Shown: positions 43,467-53,070 of the stretch, piece by piece | How positions within the stretch are numbered: the first letter of the stretch is position 1 | Layout: each line of letters opens with the position of its first letter | Source: Chloroflexota bacterium | GTDB lineage: Bacteria; Chloroflexota; Anaerolineae; Aggregatilineales; Phototrophicaceae | Direction: 5' to 3' | DNA length: 64,000 nucleotides | Assembly: GCA_020161935.1 (NCBI GenBank) | Contig: JAIUNI010000005.1 | Span: 248,001-312,000, forward strand | The notes under the pieces: model-generated | Database searches by the model: none | The model's input: only the letters and a program-made list of their open reading frames with translations | Told to the model about the DNA's origin: nothing | Position numbers and translations under genes: made by a program

Positions 43467-44279
43467 ATGATCATGAGCGATAAGGGAAACACATTGGCTA
43501 ATCAGAAAGTCGCATTGATTACCGGCGCATCCAGCGGCATTGGCTACGAAACAGCGCTGGCCTTCGCTCGCAAAGGTATTCACGTCGTAGCAACCGCGCG
43601 GCGTGTGGATAAGTTGGGCGATTTACAGAAGGCTGTCCTGCAACTCCCCGCTGGACATGGTGACATTCTGACGGTCGAAGCCGATGTGACGCGCCGTGAG
43701 GATATGCTCAACGCGGTTAAGCTGGCGGTTGGGCGGTTCGGGCGCTTAGATATCTTGGTCGCCAACGCTGGCATCGGGCATCGTGGCAAAGTCGCCGACT
43801 CGGAATGGGCGGATATAGAAACCCTGCTGCGAACCAATATTGACGGTGTAATACACAGCATTCAAGCCGCCGTACCAGCCATGCGGCAAACGGGCGGCGG
43901 TCATATCTTGACGATCTCATCCGTCACCTACAACCTGACTGCGCCCTATATTGCCGCTTATGCCGCCAGCAAAGCCTTTGTCACCAGCCTTTCTCACTCA
44001 CTGCGGCTGGAGCTTGAAAGTGACAACATCAAAGTGACGGATGTACTGGTGGGGCGGACTTCCACCGAGTTCAATCAGAAGCGTCTCGGATTGGGCAAGC
44101 GCAGCGGCGAAAGCCTGCCGACGATGGCTCCGTCACAAGTCGCAGCGGCCATCGTACGAGCGGCGGAGGGCAACCCTCGCTCGGTGGTGGTACGCTTTTT
44201 TGACCGCCTCATCATGCTGGGTAACACACTGGTGCCAGAAATGATCGGGCGTATCGCTCTGCGGCAGTACAAATCATAA
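43467..44279 (+). CDS. Short-chain dehydrogenase/reductase
   Basis: The 270-residue SDR has the cofactor motif TGASSGIGYE near the N-terminus, ANAGIGHRG, LTISSVTYN and the active-site Tyr165/Lys169 in YAASKAF. The tail (SLPTMAPSQVAAAIVRAAEGNPRSVVVRFFDRLIMLGNTLVPE) resembles the DltE-like or retinol-dehydrogenase-like SDR groups. Two possible ATG starts (43467 and 43473) are close together. The gene is in the same direction as the MBL hydrolase and the next membrane protein. Confidence 0.88.
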   Translation: MIMSDKGNTLANQKVALITGASSGIGYETALAFARKGIHVVATARRVDKLGDLQKAVLQLPAGHGDILTVEADVTRREDMLNAVKLAVGRFGRLDILVANAGIGHRGKVADSEWADIETLLRTNIDGVIHSIQAAVPAMRQTGGGHILTISSVTYNLTAPYIAAYAASKAFVTSLSHSLRLELESDNIKVTDVLVGRTSTEFNQKRLGLGKRSGESLPTMAPSQVAAAIVRAAEGNPRSVVVRFFDRLIMLGNTLVPEMIGRIALRQYKS

Positions 44280-44293
44280 CAACTAAGACATCC

Positions 44294-45451
44294 ATGCAAA
44301 CACAGAACTCGAACTGGCGGACAGCCTTTGGCATCACCCCCGGTAATCCGTTTGCCCCTTTTATCATTGTTTCCACGGCTGTCGTCATCATCGCGGCGCT
44401 CATCCTGCTTGGCCTGACCTTCTTCGGCGGCACTGTGAATGCCCGCTATGCGTCTGCCATCATCTTCATGTTTGTGACGGGACTTTCACCCGTCCCCATT
44501 GGCTTGTTGGTCTTGGGCGCACGGAACTATGCGCGGTTTCAAGGCATCACGCAGGGCGAATACTGGGTACATTGGACCTATCCGGCGGACAGTCGCAACC
44601 GCGAGATTTATATCAATGGTGAGGGATTTTATTATCCACAACAACCGCGTGAGCGTGGAACTTTCTTAAGCGGAGTTCAACACGTCGAAATCCAACCCGG
44701 CCAACCGGCGAATTTGAATATCCAATATTTGCACCGCCGCTATTATTCGTCGTGGCTGCCACCGCTGAAGATTGATAAGCAGCTTGTCGTCCCCATTCCC
44801 GAAGGCAAAGAGGAGGAAGCGCAACTGCTGGTTAACCGCTTCAAAAAGCAGTTGGGCGCAACCTCGGCTTATGTGGACGACCAATGGCGCATCGGGTGGA
44901 TGATGGGCGGGGTCATCATCGTCGCTGTACTCATTTCTATTGTGGTTATGCTGCCGGTTCAAAGTCAGCTTGATGACCAAAAATGGGATCAGCGAGACGC
45001 AACAGCAACCGCACAGTACCGGGAAAACGCCGGGGAAGCGAGCATCTTCTTACCCCCAATCCGCACGATAATCGAACCACAAATCGAACGCCTCAAAGCG
45101 CTGCCGGATGGAACCATGACAGCCGAAGAAGCCGGATTTGACGCTGACTCTGGTGTACGCGCTGTCCATTTTGGTCACTGCCCGCCGGACGACTCGTTTT
45201 ATGTCTATGTGGTCATGAATAGGGAAATGTTGGGGCGCACCTATCTCAGCGGCCCCGGCGGATTCAACTATACAGAAGCCACCGACCGCCGTTATATGGA
45301 CTGCGGCCCTGAACATTGGATTACAACGGTTCCGGTACAACTCACGGACGGCTGGTATTATGGTGTCATCGTTTACATTCAATCCACGCGGACACCGCGC
45401 CGTATGGAAACAATGGTTCCAACACTGGCGATAACACCAACTGCACCTTAA
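44294..45451 (+). CDS. Membrane protein of unknown function
   Basis: The 385-residue protein is not recognised. It has two N-terminal membrane helices (PFAPFIIVSTAVVIIAALILLGLTFF; IIFMFVTGLSPVPIGLLVLG), a 120-residue domain with many aromatic residues (EYWVHWTYPADSRNREIYINGEGFYY), a third helix (MMGGVIIVAVLISIVVMLPV), and a C-terminal domain with GFNYTEATDRRYMDCGPEHW. No enzymatic motif is visible. The gene starts 14 bases after the SDR gene. Confidence 0.65.
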   Translation: MQTQNSNWRTAFGITPGNPFAPFIIVSTAVVIIAALILLGLTFFGGTVNARYASAIIFMFVTGLSPVPIGLLVLGARNYARFQGITQGEYWVHWTYPADSRNREIYINGEGFYYPQQPRERGTFLSGVQHVEIQPGQPANLNIQYLHRRYYSSWLPPLKIDKQLVVPIPEGKEEEAQLLVNRFKKQLGATSAYVDDQWRIGWMMGGVIIVAVLISIVVMLPVQSQLDDQKWDQRDATATAQYRENAGEASIFLPPIRTIIEPQIERLKALPDGTMTAEEAGFDADSGVRAVHFGHCPPDDSFYVYVVMNREMLGRTYLSGPGGFNYTEATDRRYMDCGPEHWITTVPVQLTDGWYYGVIVYIQSTRTPRRMETMVPTLAITPTAP

Positions 45452-45473
45452 ATTTATTGAAACGGATTTCAAG

Positions 45474-46373
45474 ATGATTACGCTTCAAAACCGATCTTGG
45501 CAAGTAGGCATTCTGCCGCAGACAGGCGCGTCAATCGCCTTTGGTCGTATCAAACATCATGACGAATGGGTCGATGTACTTCGACCAACGCCCTATAGCG
45601 ACTACACCAACTCCAGCAATTGCAGCAGTTTTATCATGCTGCCGTGGTGCAATCGGATAAAAGACGGTGTGCTGCGCTATGGCGATGAAACCTATCAACT
45701 CCAAACGACCAAAGACGACGGCACGGCGCGGCATGGCGATGTGCGGAAACGCGAGTGGACGGTCAACATGATTGATGCCTACCACATCAGTATGAGCTTG
45801 AATTCGAGTGATTTCCCCGACATGAATTGGCCGTTTGCCTTCTCAGCGAAAGCCGAATACCGGCTGGATGGTGCGGAGTTCAAGTGGTCGCTTTCGATTA
45901 AGAACGAGGACAGCCGTGCCTTTCCCACAGGTTTCGGTCATCATCCGTATTTCGTGAAAACCACCGGAGCAAACGCGCCGCATGTCCAAATCCCCTGTAA
46001 CGGGTACTTTGAGCTGACGAATTATATGGCGAGTGGCGCAGCGGTCTCCCTGCCGGAACGCTTAGACTTCCGCGATATGCGTCCGCTCGGTGTCGCGAAT
46101 ATCAATGACGTGATGACTGACCGTATTGGTGATGAACCTGCACGAATGCAATATCCTGAATATCAAACTACGCTCGAAATGTTTGCCGACCCATTGTTCA
46201 AACACATCTTGCTTTATGCCCCTGAAGGCGAACCGTACTACGCTGTTGAACCGATGACCAACGTAAGCGATGGGTTCAACTTGTTTGCCCAAAATATCGA
46301 GGGCAGCGGTGTGTTCGTGCTGGAAAGTGGCGAGGAAAAACAGGCGGATGTACGATTGGTCGTGCGGCAGTAA
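45474..46373 (+). CDS. Aldose 1-epimerase-family protein
   Basis: The 299-residue protein matches the galactose mutarotase fold: VGILPQTGASIAFGRIK, MLPWCNRIKDGVLRYGDETYQL, HGDVRKREW, then SLSIKNEDSRAFPTGFGHHPYFVKT with the catalytic His, and the C-terminal EPYYAVEPMTNVSDGFNLF with the catalytic glutamate. It interconverts alpha and beta anomers of a sugar. The sugar cannot be named. It starts 22 bases after the preceding membrane protein gene. Confidence 0.88.
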   Translation: MITLQNRSWQVGILPQTGASIAFGRIKHHDEWVDVLRPTPYSDYTNSSNCSSFIMLPWCNRIKDGVLRYGDETYQLQTTKDDGTARHGDVRKREWTVNMIDAYHISMSLNSSDFPDMNWPFAFSAKAEYRLDGAEFKWSLSIKNEDSRAFPTGFGHHPYFVKTTGANAPHVQIPCNGYFELTNYMASGAAVSLPERLDFRDMRPLGVANINDVMTDRIGDEPARMQYPEYQTTLEMFADPLFKHILLYAPEGEPYYAVEPMTNVSDGFNLFAQNIEGSGVFVLESGEEKQADVRLVVRQ

Positions 46374-46394
46374 CCCTCATAGAGAGATCATGCG

Positions 46395-46886
46395 ATGGCA
46401 AAAACAGCGAACAAACTGAATTCGATGCGCCTGCTCGAAACACATCAGGTACCGTATGAAGTGACCGAGTTCCCCGATACGGAACGGGATGCCGAGGTGA
46501 TCGCGGACATTCTCGGCGTACCGGCGTTTATGGTTTACAAAACGCTGGTGGTGCAGCCTGTCGAAAACCCGAAGAAGCCGTTGATCGCCATCATCGCCGC
46601 TGACCGGACGCTTGATCTGAAAGCCCTTGCTGCCGTTTCAGGCCACAAAAAGGTTTCGATGGCCGCGCACAAGGATGCCGAGCAGTTGACCTGCCTCAAG
46701 GTGGGTGGCATTAGCGCACTGGCGCTCACCCAAAAAAACTGGCCGGTATACCTCGACCAACCCGCGATGGAACTGGAACATATTCTGGTGAGCGCGGGGC
46801 AGCGGGGTATGGACTTGCGTGTGCCGACAGCAGCCTTCATCCGCATCGTGAACGCGAAAGTGGCCGAAATCAGCATCCCAACGTAA
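46395..46886 (+). CDS. YbaK/EbsC-family aminoacyl-tRNA editing protein
   Basis: This 163-residue protein is a single editing domain that clears mischarged tRNA, most often Cys-tRNA(Pro). The core reads VYKTLVVQPVENPKKPLIAIIAADRTLDLKALAAVSGHKKVSMAA (catalytic lysine in YKTL), then LKVGGISALALTQKNWPVYLDQPAMELEHILVSAGQRGMDLRV, as in YbaK. Length and fold are usual. A bidirectional terminator separates it from pfkA. Confidence 0.9.
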   Translation: MAKTANKLNSMRLLETHQVPYEVTEFPDTERDAEVIADILGVPAFMVYKTLVVQPVENPKKPLIAIIAADRTLDLKALAAVSGHKKVSMAAHKDAEQLTCLKVGGISALALTQKNWPVYLDQPAMELEHILVSAGQRGMDLRVPTAAFIRIVNAKVAEISIPT

Positions 46887-46889
46887 ATA

Positions 46890-46918
46890 AAAATCGCTTA
46901 TGTGGGGTAAGCGATTTT
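46890..46918. terminator. Bidirectional terminator between ybaK-like gene and pfkA
   Basis: AAAATCGCTTA pairs with TAAGCGATTTT around TGTGGGG (eleven perfect pairs). Because the stem ends in AAAA and TTTT it can work in both directions, ending two convergent genes. Confidence 0.8.
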
Positions 46919-46942
46919 GAACATCGTAAGCATAGCATTGTT

Positions 46943-47911
46943 TTACCGCGATAGAATACGCGCGAGTTCAAAGTAATTGGGATTAATCGGTTTGACCCGT
47001 GCAATCGCTTGTTCAATCGGAACGGTTGAAAGTTCGCGCCCGTCGAGTGCCACCATTACACCAGATTCACCGTTGCGGAGGCTTTCGAGCGCCTTCACAC
47101 CCATACGGGTCGCCAGCAAACGGTCGAAAGCCGAGGGGCTGCCGCCGCGTTGAATGTGACCCAAAATCGTTAGCCGAATATCGAAGCCCACGTCGGTTTT
47201 GTTATTGAGATAATCGACGAGATCGGTTGTGCGGTAGGTAACGCCTTCAGCAATCACGGCGACTGCGTGGGATTTGCCGCGCACGTACGCATCCGCCAAC
47301 GACTGATGAATAGCTTCCATCGAGACTTCGCGTTCTGGAACCGAGACAATCTCCGCGCCGCCGACGATACTGGCGATGATTGCCAGATAACCACAGTTGC
47401 GCCCCATCACTTCAAGGATAAAAGCGCGTGTGTGGGAAGAAGCCGTATCACGCACACGGTCGAGTGCGTCGATAATCGTATTCAGCGCCGTATCAACACC
47501 GATGCTGGTATTGGTCATATCAATGTCGTTGTCGATGCTCGCTGGCACACCCACCACCGGGAAACCGAGTTTGTGCAGCGCGGTTCCGCCGCGCAGGCTG
47601 CCGTCACCGCCAATGACGATGATCCCCTCAATACCGGACTCGTTTAAGCGCCGCAGCCCTTTGGCTTGCCCCGCCGGAGTCTTGAATTCCAAGTTGCGTG
47701 CGGTTTGCAGAATTGTGCCGCCGCGCTGCAAAATACCACTGACTTCGAAGCTGGTGAGCTTGTGAAAATCGCCATTCAATAACCCTGCGTAGCCCTGCCG
47801 AATACCAAACACTTCGATGTCGTATTCAAGCCCCGTGCGTACAACGGCACGGATCGCAGCATTCATGCCCGGACTATCACCACCGCTGGTCATTACCGCA
47901 ATACGTTTCAT
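46943..47911 (-). CDS. pfkA: 6-phosphofructokinase
   Basis: The 322-residue glycolytic enzyme phosphorylates fructose 6-phosphate. Seen: MKRIAVMTSGGDSPGMNAAIRAVVR, VIGGDGSLRGG (GGDGS indicates an ATP-dependent type; PPi-types usually carry an Asp in this loop), GVPASIDNDIDMTNTSIGVDTALN (substrate region; the common form is PGTIDND), RNCGYLAIIASIVGGAE and LGHIQRGGSPSAFDR. The gene is transcribed in the same direction as dnaE with 124 bases between them. Confidence 0.95.
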   Translation of the reverse strand: MKRIAVMTSGGDSPGMNAAIRAVVRTGLEYDIEVFGIRQGYAGLLNGDFHKLTSFEVSGILQRGGTILQTARNLEFKTPAGQAKGLRRLNESGIEGIIVIGGDGSLRGGTALHKLGFPVVGVPASIDNDIDMTNTSIGVDTALNTIIDALDRVRDTASSHTRAFILEVMGRNCGYLAIIASIVGGAEIVSVPEREVSMEAIHQSLADAYVRGKSHAVAVIAEGVTYRTTDLVDYLNNKTDVGFDIRLTILGHIQRGGSPSAFDRLLATRMGVKALESLRNGESGVMVALDGRELSTVPIEQAIARVKPINPNYFELARILSR

Positions 47912-48035
47912 AACACCCTAAATCCCCTACTTGATGAACAAATCCACCCATATGTGCTAAACACAGGGTAAATGTGTTGGATACGCTTGATTGAGCAATG
48001 AAGCGTACCTATTGTAGCGAATTTTATATTAAATT

Positions 48036-51000
48036 TCAGCCATAATCTGGACGATCAAACACCTCAATATTGCGTGCATTTCCCACAATCGTCAGCAGAT
48101 CGTTCACCAAATCATCACAGTAAGCCGTGGTATCGTTCGGAAATTCCATCTTGAACGACTGTTTCGCGTCTTCCAAAACAATGCTAAAACGATCTTTGCC
48201 GGGGTAGGCGGTCAGGATACCGTGTAAGCGGCGCAGGCGGCGGCGGTCTTTTTCCGCGTCGTCCGAACGCTGAAAGTAGATCATCATCCAGCGTTCGGGG
48301 GCAGCTTTGATCTCATCATCGAGCGGCGGCAAATCATCTAACCCTGTTATATCCGGTGACTCGGCGTTCATCCAATCCGGCTCGTGCTGCGAGTAGGGCA
48401 TTGTGGCAACCTGCGGCTCGAGGGTTGGCGTGCGGACGGCGGCTGCCCCTTGCGTAGCGGGTGCGACGACCGGCACCGGTACCGGAATCATCTCAACCAT
48501 CGGCTCTGGCGGCATATCGAGGTCGGTATCGGCCTCATTGTCAACAGCCCACGTGGGCGGCTCGTTATTGTAAGGCACAAAACCCACGTCATCCGCTGCT
48601 GTCGTGAAGTTGAAGTTTTGAATGATGCGGTCGGCTTTAATCTGTGGGTCGCCGCGCGAGGTATCCAACTCCCCACCAACCATGACCACTCGGCCTTCCT
48701 CGACCAATTCCCCGAACTTTTGCCACGTACGCGGGAACAGCACCACCTCAATCGACTCAGCGCTGTCATGCCAATCTTCCATATTAAATACGGCCATCAT
48801 GTCGCCGTTTTTGGTCACGAGTTTGCGAACGGTAACAATCTCGCCCGCAATCGCCACCTTTTTCCCATGCATGTTGGACTCAGGGTTTTTAAGCACCGCC
48901 ACATCCGCCGTGTTGTTCGCCCGCGCAAAATCCTCGCGAACGCGATCTACAGGGCGACCACTGACGTAAAGCCCCAGCAGTTCCTTTTCCCAGTTGAGCA
49001 TGTCACGCTCGGCGATTTCTTTGGTTTCCGGCAGCGTTAACTTATCCGCCATCCCCGTACTCTCGCCGAACATGCTCATCTGCCCGATTTCTTGGGCATG
49101 GTGATGGCTGCTGCTGAAGTTCACGATGCGTTCAATGCTGGCGGTATCCGCGAGCTGCCAGCGCTTGCCGAAGGTATCTAAAGCACCTACCTTAATCAGG
49201 CTTTCCAACGTGCGCTTTTGAACTTGCCGCAAATCGACGCGGCGGCAGAATTCCTCCAGCGTACCGAACGGGCCGCCCGCCTCACGCGCTTTGATGATCG
49301 GCTCCAGCGCGGATTCACCCGCGTTCTTAATCGCCACCAGTCCGAATCGGATACCGCGTTTCCCGCTTTCTTGCTGCTGAATGTCGAAGTCGATGGCGCT
49401 GTAGTTCACGTCCGGCGGCAGCACAGGGATACCCAACCGGCGGCATTCGCCAAGGAACGTCGTGATCTTGGTAATGTCGTCTCGGTGTACCGAAAGCAGC
49501 GCCGTCATATACTCGGCGGCGTAGTGCGTTTTCAGGTAAGACGTTTGGCAGGTGATGACCGCATAGTCGGCTGCGTGGGAATTGTGAACCAGAATGTCAT
49601 TAGCAATAAAGTTATGTGTGCCTTCAATCGTCAAGTCATATGTCGGCTTTTCACCAATATATTCGATTGAGACAATCTTGTCCCAGTAAATGTCGTTCTC
49701 AGTTTCAACCTCTAACTCAGATTGTTGGGTAAATTGGCTTGACTTAATAAATGCCATTGTCGGGATAGGTTGAAGAGAAGCAGCTACTTGATTTACTTTC
49801 TCAACCAACTTGGGTTGCTCAAAGTATTGACCTATTGAGGAAGTGAATCTTGTTAAACTTTCAGTCTCATCAATTAATAAAATGTGTGAGGTAGTAACGT
49901 CAGTTGTCGACGAGATAGATGCTGGATGTATCCAAGTTATTTTGTGGCTACTAATGATTCCCAGTCTCAATAACAAAGACTGAACCTGCTTCGCTATTGC
50001 TAGCGAATTGGCAGCATAAAACAATCGACTTTGTTGAGCGATGATATACCAATTCTCACCCCATAAGTGAGCCAGATACAACGCTATTTGTTCATTCGGT
50101 AACTCAAAAATAACGCTAGGTATAGTGGCGTGAGTTGAAGCATTTGACCTCAATGATTGCGCCCGGATGATAATTTCGTCATTAGATAGTGACTTAACAC
50201 TATCCACCGTTATCCTGCGAGGAACAGCGATTTGCTCACCGATACGTAAATCGCCGAGGTTGCGCCAGCCATCAATTGTGTAGAACGGGTGATTATCGGT
50301 CGCTTCAATTTGACGACCAAGTTGCGTGGTCAGTCGGTATACGGGCTTCACCCCGTTCGCCATTGCTGCTGTAACCTTGCCCGGCTGCAAGCGCAGTGTA
50401 TCCGTATCACAGGTAACTGTGTGCGTAATATGTTCTTTTCCGGTGGCGACATCGCCAATCTTCACACGGCGACCGGTATCAGCATCAATGATTTCGGTGT
50501 CATAGACTAAACATTTGTTGAAGCCATAATTAGCAAAGAATTCGATGTCGTCAAAGATGACATTGATGGTGGGTTCGTCTAACCCGTGATTAGCACCACG
50601 CTCAAGGAAAATATCACGGTGCTTCTTGAGATCTTTTTCCTTTTTCTTCGACACCGCGCGGCGCATGAGGTCGGCTTCACCCAGCTCATAGTCGAACAAC
50701 CGGCCCGCGATCTGCATGAGCTGTTCTTGGTAAACGATGATGCCCATCGTCTCTTCAAGGATCGGCTGGAGCAAGTCGTGACGGTAACTAATCGCTTCGT
50801 CACCCCGCAGCCGCTTGTTGTAGGTCGGGATAAATTCCATCGGGCCGGGGCGGTAAAGCGACACGGCGGCAATAATATGCTCGAACTTGGTCGGGCGCAT
50901 GTCGCGGAGCATCTGCTGCATACCCGTACCTTCAACTTGGAAGATACCCACCGTTTCGCCGCGTCCCATCAGTTCAAACGACTCTTTCAGCTTGCGATCA

Positions 51001-52829
51001 ACCTCTGCGTCGCCCGTTGGTCGGTAGGGGATATTGTCCATCGTGAACTTGATGTCATGATAGCGTTCGATCAGGTCGCACGCCTTCCGCATGATCGTCA
51101 GCGTCGAGAGACCGAGGAAGTCGATCTTCAACAAGCCAATCGACTCGCAGGTTTCCATCGGGAACTGGGTAACGGCTTTCAGGGGATTTTCGCTGTTACC
51201 CTCACCGTCTTCCTTTTCGACTTTGGTAGGCCGGTGGAGGGGCAGGTATTCGACCAGCGGCTTATCCGCGACGATCACCCCTGCCGCGTGGGTCGAGGCA
51301 TGGCGGTTAACCCCTTGCAGATGGACAGCGGTATCAACGATCTTCTTGATCTCGCTGTTGGAGTTGTACATCTGCTTCAGTTCGGGGTTGTCCTCAACAT
51401 ACGTCATGATCGGCTTGGGCTTCGGTTCCGTCGGGATAAGCCGCGCCGCTTGGTTGACGACCTCCAGCGGCACGTTTAACGCCCGTCCAACGTCACGAAC
51501 AGCAGCCTTCGCGCCCAGTGTACCAAAGGTGATAATCGCAGCGACCTTATCTTCGCCGTACTTCCGCGCCGTGTAGTAAATCATTTCTTCGCGGCGGTCG
51601 TCGGGGAAGTCCATATCAATATCCGGCATACTGACGCGGCCGGGGTTGAGGAAGCGTTCAAACAGCAGGTTATTCTGGATAGGATCAATGTTCGTGATAC
51701 CCATCGTATATGCCACCAAACTGCCCGCGCCGGAACCACGCACGTTCCACCAAATGTCCGCGTGACGGGCGAATTGGCACAAATCCCACACGATCAAGAA
51801 GTAGGTGTTAAAACCCATATCCCCGATGATGCCCAGTTCGCGGTCAAGCCGCGCCCGCATATCCGCATCATCCGCACGGCTGCCGTAGCGCCAGCGCATC
51901 CCTTTTTCGCACAGGTAGCGCATGTAGCTCGTCGAGTCGTAGCCAGCGGGTACGGGGAATACTGGCAGGTGATACTCTTTGTCGTCGAGGTTGACCTCGC
52001 ACATCTCGGCGACTTTGAGCGTGTTCGACAGGGCTTCCGGGGCGGCATCGCCAAAGAAGGCGGACATCTCCTGCTGGCTCGTCAGGTGGTAGCTGGCATC
52101 CGACATCCGCAAACGGTCGGTATCTGTTTTGAGGGCGCTGGTCTGAATACAGAGCAGCGTGTCGTGTGGATCATAATCGCTCTCAAGGACGTAGTGAACA
52201 TCATTCGTGGCAACCAGTGGCACATTGGTATGGTTAGATTTGCTGTAATCCAGCAGCCACTTGTTCAGCGTCTCCAGTTCTGGGATGTCATGCTGTTGCA
52301 GTTCGAGGTAGAAATTCTCTTTCCCGAAGACTTCTTGATACCAGCCGATTTGCTCACGCGCCTCGTCGTCGCGCCCTTCCATAATGGCGGTTGGGATTTG
52401 TGCCGCCAAACACCCGCTGGTCGCCACCAACCCTTCCGAGTGCGCCGCCAGCAAATCACGGTCGATACGTGGACGATAGTAGTAGCCGTCCAGTTGCGCC
52501 GCGCTGGCGAGCTTGAGCAAGTTCTTATAACCGGTCTGGTTCTTTGCCAGCAGCAGCATATGGTACGGGCGCTTATCCAGCTTGGGGTCGCGGTCTTGCA
52601 TCGACCGCCGCGCTAAGTACGCCTCGATACCAATAATCGGCTTGATACCGGCGGCCTTCGCACTGCGGTAGAAGTTCATAATGCCGAACATTGTGCCGTG
52701 GTCGGTAATCGCTAACGACGGCATATTGAGTTCTTTAGCGCGGTCGATCAGCTTGTCAATCCGGCTTAAACCGTCCAGCAGCGAGAATTCAGTATGAACG
52801 TGAAGATGAACAAAATTTTGATCCGTCAT
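48036..52829 (-). CDS. dnaE: DNA polymerase III alpha subunit with in-frame intein
   Basis: The 1597-residue product is the replicative polymerase. Residues 1-200 form the PHP domain (FVHLHVHTEFSLLDG, LAITDHGTMFG). The catalytic Asp motif PDIDMDFPDDRREEM is near residue 400. The fingers and helix-hairpin region follow, then an OB fold (KVAIAGEIVTVRKLVTKNGDMMAVFNME) and a C-terminal region with NFTTAADDVGF. Between GFNK and SHAADYAV is an intein of 311 residues; without it the protein has 1286 residues, a usual size. An extended -10 promoter lies upstream. Confidence 0.95.
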   Translation of the reverse strand: MTDQNFVHLHVHTEFSLLDGLSRIDKLIDRAKELNMPSLAITDHGTMFGIMNFYRSAKAAGIKPIIGIEAYLARRSMQDRDPKLDKRPYHMLLLAKNQTGYKNLLKLASAAQLDGYYYRPRIDRDLLAAHSEGLVATSGCLAAQIPTAIMEGRDDEAREQIGWYQEVFGKENFYLELQQHDIPELETLNKWLLDYSKSNHTNVPLVATNDVHYVLESDYDPHDTLLCIQTSALKTDTDRLRMSDASYHLTSQQEMSAFFGDAAPEALSNTLKVAEMCEVNLDDKEYHLPVFPVPAGYDSTSYMRYLCEKGMRWRYGSRADDADMRARLDRELGIIGDMGFNTYFLIVWDLCQFARHADIWWNVRGSGAGSLVAYTMGITNIDPIQNNLLFERFLNPGRVSMPDIDMDFPDDRREEMIYYTARKYGEDKVAAIITFGTLGAKAAVRDVGRALNVPLEVVNQAARLIPTEPKPKPIMTYVEDNPELKQMYNSNSEIKKIVDTAVHLQGVNRHASTHAAGVIVADKPLVEYLPLHRPTKVEKEDGEGNSENPLKAVTQFPMETCESIGLLKIDFLGLSTLTIMRKACDLIERYHDIKFTMDNIPYRPTGDAEVDRKLKESFELMGRGETVGIFQVEGTGMQQMLRDMRPTKFEHIIAAVSLYRPGPMEFIPTYNKRLRGDEAISYRHDLLQPILEETMGIIVYQEQLMQIAGRLFDYELGEADLMRRAVSKKKEKDLKKHRDIFLERGANHGLDEPTINVIFDDIEFFANYGFNKCLVYDTEIIDADTGRRVKIGDVATGKEHITHTVTCDTDTLRLQPGKVTAAMANGVKPVYRLTTQLGRQIEATDNHPFYTIDGWRNLGDLRIGEQIAVPRRITVDSVKSLSNDEIIIRAQSLRSNASTHATIPSVIFELPNEQIALYLAHLWGENWYIIAQQSRLFYAANSLAIAKQVQSLLLRLGIISSHKITWIHPASISSTTDVTTSHILLIDETESLTRFTSSIGQYFEQPKLVEKVNQVAASLQPIPTMAFIKSSQFTQQSELEVETENDIYWDKIVSIEYIGEKPTYDLTIEGTHNFIANDILVHNSHAADYAVITCQTSYLKTHYAAEYMTALLSVHRDDITKITTFLGECRRLGIPVLPPDVNYSAIDFDIQQQESGKRGIRFGLVAIKNAGESALEPIIKAREAGGPFGTLEEFCRRVDLRQVQKRTLESLIKVGALDTFGKRWQLADTASIERIVNFSSSHHHAQEIGQMSMFGESTGMADKLTLPETKEIAERDMLNWEKELLGLYVSGRPVDRVREDFARANNTADVAVLKNPESNMHGKKVAIAGEIVTVRKLVTKNGDMMAVFNMEDWHDSAESIEVVLFPRTWQKFGELVEEGRVVMVGGELDTSRGDPQIKADRIIQNFNFTTAADDVGFVPYNNEPPTWAVDNEADTDLDMPPEPMVEMIPVPVPVVAPATQGAAAVRTPTLEPQVATMPYSQHEPDWMNAESPDITGLDDLPPLDDEIKAAPERWMMIYFQRSDDAEKDRRRLRRLHGILTAYPGKDRFSIVLEDAKQSFKMEFPNDTTAYCDDLVNDLLTIVGNARNIEVFDRPDYG
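49581..50513 (-). other. Intein in DnaE (residues 773-1083)
   Basis: The insertion starts with Cys773 (CLVYDTEI, block A), has block B TDNHPFYTIDGW, and ends THNFIANDILVHN just before Ser (SHAADYAV), so the usual Cys1, His-Asn end and Ser+1 nucleophile are all present and splicing should be possible. The middle segment has LYLAHLWGENW and FYAANSLAIAKQVQSLLLRLGI, which looks like a decayed LAGLIDADG endonuclease. Base composition is clearly more AT-rich than the dnaE parts at both sides. Cyanobacterial DnaE is split by an intein four residues away, between Y and CFNK; here the junction is after K of GFNK. Confidence 0.93.
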
Positions 52830-52896
52830 GCAGATTCAAATCCCATAAATCAGTGTTTTTGGTGTGGATGGGGCGAACATCTGTTATACAGCGATG

Positions 52897-52905
52897 ATTA
52901 TAGCA
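52897..52905 (-). promoter_or_regulatory. Extended -10 promoter of dnaE
   Basis: On the minus strand TGCTATAAT, a TGn extension plus TATAAT, lies 67 bases before the dnaE ATG. The remaining stretch to 53070 shows no gene. Confidence 0.55.
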
Positions 52906-53070
52906 CCATTGGCAGTCAGTAGCTTTAGCGAAGGCGTAATGAATCCGTAAGACTTTAGGAAGGTTACGGTAACAATTGTTCAATAACGTCAAGGAGGATT
53001 TCGGTACGCTTCCCTCTGCATCAGGGAATCGGCACCAACTTCAAAATTTATGTTGGAAAAGGAGTTTCAA

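Noticed and set aside
48036..52829. DnaE intein as a split intein
   Set aside because: Both intein halves and both exteins are in a single continuous frame, so it is a normal cis-splicing intein.
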